64,000 bases of DNA from Crotalaria pallida (Eukaryota > Streptophyta > Magnoliopsida > Fabales > Fabaceae), in the NCBI GenBank assembly GCA_037953625.1, contig CM075655.1, positions 26,306,001 through 26,370,000 of the forward strand. Direction: 5' to 3'. Within the stretch, counting starts at the first letter, position 1, and each line of letters starts with the position of its first letter. Positions 58,286 to 64,000 of the stretch are shown here, piece after piece. Below the pieces are notes generated by a model. That model ran no database searches and had not been told where the DNA came from. It saw only the letters and a program-made list of their open reading frames with translations. A program made the translations under genes and the position numbers.

Positions 58286-59344
58286 TTCATTCTTTTGTCA
58301 TTAACAATCCTTTAGCAATTTCCAATATTCAAAATTAATCACCACATTTCACATTTATACCTTCCAATCACCACAATTTCATATCTTAACTTAATTAGCA
58401 CGAATCAACAATTCATTTTCATCACCACCACTTTATTATGATTTAATTAGCACAATTCAGCATTTATCTAATATCATCATCATTATCAAATATCAACATA
58501 AAACACACATTCAACCAAGTAGTTTCCCTAAGTCATAAATTCTACTTTTGACCATTATTCTATATCATATCAACCTAAACTAACACAAAAATCTCAGTAC
58601 CCACTATATGCATATCGTAAACTAAACCCCAGAGTAAGGCAATACTCACTATAACCCACTCCTTACCTTAAATTTGTAAAGAGAAAATAGAACCTTAGTG
58701 AGCCCTAGCTCAAAATCTTGGAAACTTGAACTTTCTAAGTCTAGCTTGCCACCTCAACAAGGAAATGATGAAATGATGATATACCACCCTATTTGTGAGA
58801 GCACAAGAAGAACTATCCTTATCCTTGCCTTGGTTTGAGTTTGAAGGCATGAGACTCAACTCCTACATGATCATGGTGCAAGAACCCCTAGGGTTTTAGA
58901 ACAAAATCCATAAACTAAGAAGAGTTTGATTGAAAAGGAAAATACTTATGGCATGAAACTCACTTACCCAAATCAATGATGAGAAAATGAAAATCCAAAG
59001 AGAGGGGAGAAGGGAGTATCACGTGTGAGCCAAGGAGGAAGAGAAAAGAGCTCCTAGCCAAATTCCATGATGCAAGCTTGATGAGTGTGTTTGATTTTGG
59101 GTTTGGGGTGCCCAAGATCAAGTGTTTATGGTGGTTTGGTGGAGGAAATATGATGAAGTTTCTCTTGGAGCTTGAGAGATATTGATGAAGTGATGAGTTG
59201 CTTTGGAGTTGAAAAGTGGTGGAATGAAGTGTGTTTGGTGCCTTTTTGATCAGCCTAGGGTGCAGGGAAATCGTGTGGTTAGAAATCAATACTTTGGCCC
59301 CAAGTTTGAATTTGGACGCACCAGATCTGATCTGGTGCGCGCCA

Positions 59345-59712
59345 CTCGCTTGGGCGAGTCTTGGCACCAACTGGTGCTGATGGTGCACCTGGTGCGTGCT
59401 GGTGGGGGCTCTGGCGCGCCAACAGAATTTCTGGTGTGGCTGGCGTGCGCATCATCTCGCTTGAGCGAGACATTCCCTCGCCTGGGCGAGAAAACTGCAC
59501 CAGAACCAAGCTGGTGTGTAGCTGGCTCGGTCAGAAATGGAAATGGTGCGGCTGGTGCGAGTTTTGGTGCGCCAAGGAGCAAACTGGTGCGGCTGGGTTG
59601 GTGTTGCGCCCGCCTGGGCGAATGGTGGGCTGGCCTGGGCGGGAATCTCACTGGATGGTGCGCCAAATGAATAGTCACTCGCCTGGGCGAGTGACTCATG
59701 CGCCTGGGCGAG
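59345..59712. promoter_or_regulatory. GC-rich dyad pairs CTCGCC-TG-GGCGAG in U3
   Basis: Pairs start at 59456/59477, 59609/59630 and 59678/59699, each exactly 21 bp apart; a single copy lies at 59345. At 59456 both arms carry a change (CTCGCT-TG-AGCGAG), so pairing is kept. This GC-rich motif replaces the AT-rich dyads of the other families at the same position, between the inverted box and the transcribed part. Confidence 0.75.
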
Positions 59713-59756
59713 TTTCAGGGTTTCCAACCTTCGATTCGCCGTAACTTTTTCGTCGA

Positions 59757-59819
59757 CCGTTGGATCGAGTCCAAATTTTTAGACATGCTTCTTTACCCCA
59801 TAAACTTCACATCCAACGG
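59757..59819. repeat. Inverted box CCGTTGGATC / CATCCAACGG (gypsy LTR)
   Basis: Arms at 59757-59766 and 59810-59819, almost perfect reverse complements and about 43 bases apart. This is the same box and spacing as at 1387, 8290 and 12143, in an LTR otherwise much diverged. Confidence 0.7.
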
Positions 59820-60075
59820 TGGAATTTATTTTCTTAGCTTCCTATAATGAATTTCTAATTTGCTCTTTTCGGTTGATTTCTAACACCTAAAACGCCGATT
59901 TTACTCCCGATCTCGCTTATTTGACCCTGCCCAAGGCCATATATACCTCCTATACAACTCCTAGGACCTATAATCACCACCCACATATCTGGCAAAATTC
60001 ATTAAATCACTTTTCCAATTTTTCTAAGGTTTTTAGTATTTATTTCACTTAAAAATCAAGATTTAGTATGTTACA

Positions 60076-60092
60076 ATTCTCTCCCACTTACC
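60076..60092 (-). promoter_or_regulatory. Polypurine tract of the minus-strand Ty3 element
   Basis: On the minus strand, GGTAAGTGGGAGAGAAT directly precedes the LTR start at 60075. Confidence 0.8.
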
Positions 60093-60122
60093 TGAATTTC
60101 GTCCTCGAAATTCGTCGAACAA

Positions 60123-60686
60123 TTATGGATGAGACTGCCTGATCTTGTCCTCCAGTTCCCATGTAGCCTCTTCCACATCGTTCATGATCCATATAACCTT
60201 AACCAAAGAGATTTCCTTGCCTCTGAGCCGCTTCACCTGCCTATCTTCAATTCTAATTGGCAGAACTTCAAAAGTTAAGTTCTCTTTCAAAGGCAAATCA
60301 TCTAAGGTAACCACATGCGAAGGATCATGGACGTATTTCCTTTTTTGTGAAACATGAAACACGTCATGAAGCCTTGATAAGTGAGGGGGTAATGCAATCC
60401 TGTACGCCACTGGGCCAACCTTCTCCAGAATCTCATAAGGCCCAACAAACCGAGGAGTCAACTTCCTGGATTTGATTGCCCTACCAATTCCTGTGATCGG
60501 AGACACTCTTAGGAACACATGATTCCCAACATCGAACTCCAAAGGTCTCCTTCGGCTATCTGCATAACTCTTTTGGCGATCCTGTGAAGTTTTCATTTTG
60601 TTCTTGATCATTGTGACCTTCTCTGTTGTTTCCTTCACAATGTCAGGGCCTGTCAACAGATTTTCACCTATTTGGAACCAACACAA
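60123..60686 (-). pseudogene. Integrase C-terminal part with chromodomain-like tail
   Basis: An open frame on the minus strand from about 60686 to a TGA at 60123. It has the GPYEILEKVGPVAYRIALP and LHDVFHVSQ segments typical of the Ty3 integrase C-terminal region, then PIRIEDRQVKRLRGKEI and VKVIW...EEATWELED, resembling the chromodomain-like end of chromoviruses. That tail is thought to steer integration by binding chromatin. It is separated from the integrase core at 60694 by a small frameshifting deletion, so it is not translated as part of Pol. The assignment to chromoviruses (Tekay-like) is from family knowledge. Confidence 0.85.
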
Positions 60687-61025
60687 AGGCGTTCTACATT
60701 TTCTCGAATGGTGCCATACCGATACTGGAGTGAAAACTGTTGTTGTAAGTAAACTCCATCAAAGGTAGTAACTGCTCCCAACTACCAGCTTGTTCCAGTA
60801 CACATGCTCTCAACAAATCCTCAAGTGTCTGGATAGTACGCTCCGATTGTCCGTCTGTCTGCGGATGGTAAGCCGTACTAAATTTCAGCTTAGTACCCAA
60901 TGCCTCCTGAAGACTCTGCCAAAATCTAGACAGAAATCTCGGATCGCGATCGGATATAATACTAGTAGGAACACCATGCAACTTCACTATGTCCCTGATG
61001 TACAACTGAGTCAACTTCTCAAGAG
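60687..61025 (-). pseudogene. Integrase catalytic core, second part, frameshifted
   Basis: Minus strand: TQLYIRDIVKLHGVPTSII, SDRDPRF with the second catalytic Asp, then QTDGQSERTIQTLEDLLR with the catalytic Glu, to SIGMAPFE. Just after MAPFE a deletion of about 13-14 bases removes a few conserved residues and shifts the frame into a stop (TAG, about 60694). The upstream end is cut off by the solo LTR at 61031. Confidence 0.88.
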
Positions 61026-61170
61026 TATACTGTTGGAAACCAACAAGCGGCTCAATATAATCTAGAGGGGGGGGGGGTGAATAGAATATTGAAACCTTAT
61101 TACAGATTTTTCGTCCACCTAAGAGAATGGTTTTATGAAAATAAATTTTCTTAAAAATTCAAGTCAGATT

Positions 61171-61354
61171 ACTCGAGTAACTCAAGTCTTCACTCGAGTA
61201 ATACGCAAGCAAAAATAATTTCACTCGAGTATTCAGCAAATCACTCGAGTATTACGAAAGCTATTTTTAAATCACTCGAGTAACAGAAAACCTACTCGAG
61301 TATTGTTCATAAACTGAAAGCAGATTACTCGAGTGACAAGAACTTTACTCGAGT
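61171..61354. repeat. Four ACTCGAGT dyad pairs, left part of solo LTR
   Basis: ACTCGAGT begins at 61171/61192, 61223/61243, 61274/61294 and 61327/61347: spacing 21, 20, 20, 20. It is the same palindrome as in the unrelated LTR at 50628. Confidence 0.75.
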
Positions 61355-62146
61355 AAACTGGGTAAAATTCAATTAAAACTTAGTTTTCAATGGAGTTCTT
61401 CAAGAATTACAATGCTATGATGATTCAACAAATTATGAATGATTAATATGAACAACTTCAAGTAATATTAATATGCAATTTTAGATCAAATGAGTAGAAT
61501 TAAGAAAACCCCAATTCTAACCTAAAAATGCAATTGTTAATGAATTAATGCAATACAAGGAATGAAAATAAAAGAGACACAAGGATTTATCCTGGTTCAC
61601 TTTCACCCACTTGAAAGCTACTCCAGTCCCCTCTTGAATCAAGAGAGATTCTTCACTAGAAATATTCAAATGTAGATTTTACAATGTTTTAAGATGCAAC
61701 TAGATTCTTAGTTCTCCTATCTTAAAACCCAACTCAAAGTGTGTACCAAACACTTTGATCTAATCTACCCCTTTTGAGAATTCTAGATTTCCTTGCTAAT
61801 TGATTGAAGATGCTTCCAACCAATCCTCTTTTCTTGCTTTGATTTGATCCTCAAAGTCTTCCTTGTGAGATTCTTCACTTGTGTTGAAACTTCAATGATG
61901 CAATCACAAATTGCAAATCTTCAACAACCACTAAGAACAAAAATTATGATCTCAAGAATATTTGAACAATGAGAGAAATAGAGTGAAGAATGAAAAGTTC
62001 TTTGTTGAATCTTGATAGCTCTTGAAAGATGTAAAATAGCTCTTGAATTGCTTTTGAAAGTGTATATAAAATTGTAAGAATGAATGTGTATATATTGTGA
62101 AAGAGAAAATTAAGTCCTTTTAAAATTTTCAAACACTGATTGAATT

Positions 62147-62279
62147 ACTCGAGTAAACCATATAACATCACTCGATTAAAACATGTCAGATTAAGTTACT
62201 CGAGTGATGTGTAAACCATTACTCGATTAACCTGTCATGACATAAATTACTCGAGTGATCCAATACTCATTACTCGAGT
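62147..62279. repeat. Three ACTCGAGT dyad pairs, right part of solo LTR
   Basis: Pairs at 62147/62170, 62198/62221 and 62249/62272, all 23 bp apart. The second member of the first two has decayed to ACTCGATT. This is the one place where spacing departs from 20-21 bp, but it is again constant within the group. Confidence 0.72.
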
Positions 62280-62581
62280 GAACTGATCAGAATCTGAATA
62301 AAAACAAGGTTTTTCTAAAAGAAATTTTCACAAAACTTTTAATAGAGATATTTAATCAAGATTTAAAGTATCTTCACTCTTAATCAAACATTATTTAAAT
62401 ATTCTTAAAATCACCTAAGCTACCCACACCAATGAGATGCATTGCATAAAATAAAGATTACATTGAAATAGAATTAATAAAAATCCTAATTCTAATCTTC
62501 ATGTGGTGTAGCTTGCTTGTTGCCAATGTTGTTGCTTGGAGAGAGATTGTTAGCATCAAAACATGAGAATCCTACATATAC

Positions 62582-62781
62582 TTCTTATGGGTAGGAATGA
62601 AATGAGCACACTTTGTAAGACGGTCCACAACCACCCAAACTGAATCACATCCACCAACAGTCCTCGGTAAACCCGTCACAAAGTCCATAGCTATACTGTC
62701 CCATTTCCATTCCGGAATCTCAAGTGATCGCAAAGGACCACCAGGCTTTTGATGCTCAATCTTAACCTTCTGACAAGTTAA
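62582..62781 (-). pseudogene. Integrase zinc-finger end and first part of core
   Basis: Minus strand, directly upstream of the solo LTR. It is open for 66 codons from LTCQKVKIEHQKPGG (second Cys pair region of the HHCC finger) through WDSIAMDFVTGLP, which carries the first catalytic Asp, to CAHFIPTHKKY. The solo LTR then cuts the core between the first and second catalytic Asp. A stop at 62782-62784 separates it from the upstream frame. Confidence 0.9.
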
Positions 62782-64000
62782 CTAATGAGACACGTGATCG
62801 GCCACATCAGTTTTTAACTTCGGCCACCAATAAATCCTTTTTAGATCTTGGTACATCTTTGTTGCACCAGGATGAAAATTCATCTTGGTTCGATGTGCTT
62901 CCCATAGGATATCTCTTTTAACTTCAAAATCCAAAGGAACACATATCCGACCCCTAAATCGGATGATGCCATCAGAACCTTTCACAAAGTCGGGCTCTTC
63001 ATTGCTCGATGCCCCTTCTAACAACTTTTGCAATTCAACATCATCGGCTTGCCTTTCTTTAATAAGACCCATCAAGTCATTAGTAACCCGCAACATTTCA
63101 AGAACGATGCTCTTCTCTTTCACTTTCATGTTCAAGTTGAGGTCACTAAACTCTTGAATCAATTCCATCTCTTTCACCATCAGATTGCTGACATGCAAAG
63201 TCTTACGACTTAGTGCATCAGCCACTACATTGGCCTTGCCCGGATGATACTGAAGATCAATGTCATAGTCTTTCAGAAATTCCATCCACCTCCTCTGTCT
63301 CATATTCAACTCTTTTTGATCGAAGAGATAGCGAAGACTTTTATGATCGCTAAAGACTTCGAACTTTGAACCATATAGATAATGCCTCCAGATTTTCAAA
63401 GCAAAAACCACTGCCGCCAACTCAAGATCATGAGTGGGATAGTTCTGTTCATGCTGCCTCAATTGTCTGGATGCATAAGCTATGACTTGCCCTTGCTGCA
63501 TCAAAACACATCCCAACCCTTGCTTAGAAGCATCACAATACACCACAAAGGATTGAGTCGGGTCCGGCAAAACTAACACCGGAGAGCTAGTCAACCGCTT
63601 CTTCAACTCTTGAAAACTACCTTCACATTCTGGGGACCACTCAAACGGAACACCTTTCCGTGTAAGAGTCGTCAAAGGAAGAGCCAACTTGGAAAACCCT
63701 TCAATGAACCTCCGATAATACCCAGCCATACCAAGAAAACTTCTGATCTCAGTGATGGACTTAGGTCTCTCCCACTTAAGTACCGCTTCCACCTTAGAAG
63801 GATCGACAACAACACCCTTCTCAGAAATGACATGCCCCAGAAACTGCACTTCATTCAACCAGAAACTACACTTAGATAGCTTTGCATAAAGCTGTTTGGA
63901 TTTGAGAAATTGCTGCACTATTCTCAAATGCTCAGCATGCTCACTTGGACTCTTAGAATAGATGAGAATATCGTCAATGAAAACTATGACGAAAGAATCC
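62782..64000 (-). pseudogene. Ty3/gypsy reverse transcriptase - RNase H - integrase start, partial
   Basis: The frame is open on the minus strand from the window edge to a TAG at 62784-62782 (about 405 codons; the true start is outside). At the edge it reads FVIVFIDDILIYS, the RT catalytic FIDD motif. Then come the RT thumb (FLGMAGYYRRFIEGFSKL), the RNase H domain (VVYCDASKQGLGCVL, LELAAVVFALKIWRHYL, FSDHKSL), the end YHPGKANVVADALSRK, a linker, and the HHCC zinc-finger start (EAHRTKMNFHPGATKMYQDL). The stop sits where the family has the first Cys of the CxxC pair. Apart from this and the deletion near 60690 the frame is clean, so inactivation is recent. The reverse transcriptase copies the element RNA; this copy cannot move. 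Confidence 0.92.

Larger units (their letters stand above)
57200..60075 (-). mobile_element. 3' LTR of a Ty3/gypsy element, minus strand
   Basis: On the minus strand it starts TGTAACATACTAAATC at 60075 and ends GGTGTTACA at 57200 (2,876 bp). It is adjacent to a polypurine tract and the pol gene. It holds the inverted box (59757-59819), CTCGCC-TG-GGCGAG dyads (59345-59712), a donor-like AAG|GTAAGG (about 58668-58661), 74-bp repeats (58002-58285), and an acceptor-like CACCACAG|GTACTG at 57751 with a short acidic frame. The 5' LTR lies beyond the window, so the target duplication cannot be checked. Confidence 0.8.
61026..62581 (+). mobile_element. Solo LTR in the integrase gene, TATAC duplication
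   Basis: The inserted LTR spans 61031-62576 (1,546 bp), TGTTGGAAACC to GAATCCTACA, flanked by TATAC at 61026-61030 and 62577-62581. Plus orientation is preferred because a CTAGAGGGGGGG tract near the left end resembles the 5' end of some Ty1/copia (Sirevirus-like) LTRs; this is from memory. It carries ACTCGAGT dyad pairs at both ends of the LTR (61171-61354 and 62147-62279). No internal region is present, so it is a solo LTR. Small open frames within it are not credible. Confidence 0.92.

Noticed and set aside
58960..59388. Minus-strand 142-codon frame in the gypsy LTR
   Set aside because: Composition-driven frame in the LTR leader; no domain, and other frames are open in the same place.
59203..59744. 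Overlapping open frames on both strands in the GC-rich dyad region
   Set aside because: High GC content lowers stop frequency, several frames are open at once, and the region is LTR U3 with palindromes.

Overview
The window is plant nuclear DNA, almost certainly from a legume (Fabaceae). The supporting signs are AT-rich sequence, one intron-containing plant-type gene, GT-AG splice signals, tRNA-derived SINEs, Stowaway-like MITEs, and several families of very long (2-3.4 kb) Ty3/gypsy-type LTRs beginning TGTAACA and ending TGTTACA. The legume assignment is an inference from the style of these LTRs (AATCGATT, AACCGGTT and ACTCGAGT dyads in U3). The species cannot be named from sequence alone. 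There is no prokaryotic content, no CRISPR array and no rRNA.

Layout. 1-1704: minus-strand LTR fragments. 1705-4270: AT-rich DNA with a Stowaway-like MITE, diverged direct repeats and a foldback element. 4270-13964: an old LTR element (truncated 5' LTR, PBS, non-coding internal region, 3' LTR) split by a 3.4-kb solo LTR at 8035-11457 with a perfect CATAG target duplication. 14463-15797: a long-TIR Pack-MULE-like element carrying a broken fragment of a long-chain acyl-CoA synthetase gene. 16231-16411: a minus-strand SINE. 16580-19619: a 3.0-kb solo LTR with ATCAT duplication. 20103-40990: a tandem array of an 8.5-kb unit from a related LTR element that had inserted into a SINE. 41460-44629: the only intact host gene, a polyol/monosaccharide transporter. 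45263-49554: a young gag-only LTR element. 50628-53226 and 53227-57199: two further LTR remnants. 57200-64000: a minus-strand Ty3/gypsy chromovirus-like element whose integrase is interrupted by a 1.5-kb solo LTR.

The most unusual content is a shared architecture inside the long LTRs. (1) U3 holds pairs of perfect palindromes; the palindrome differs by family (AATCGATT, AACCGGTT, ACTCGAGT, CTCGCC-TG-GGCGAG), but the two members of a pair are nearly always 20-21 bp apart. (2) A TATA box and a conserved AG|GTAAG donor-like site follow. (3) The putative intron holds arrays of short hairpins whose loop is constant while both stem arms change together. (4) An AG|GTATTGA acceptor-like site opens a short acidic reading frame, which aligns without gaps over 14 residues in four LTRs. 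(5) The LTR end and PBS follow. Sequence comparison supports each part. Their function as a leader, intron or peptide system is inference.

Limits: boundaries of the degraded LTRs, all splice calls and all divergence figures were made by eye.
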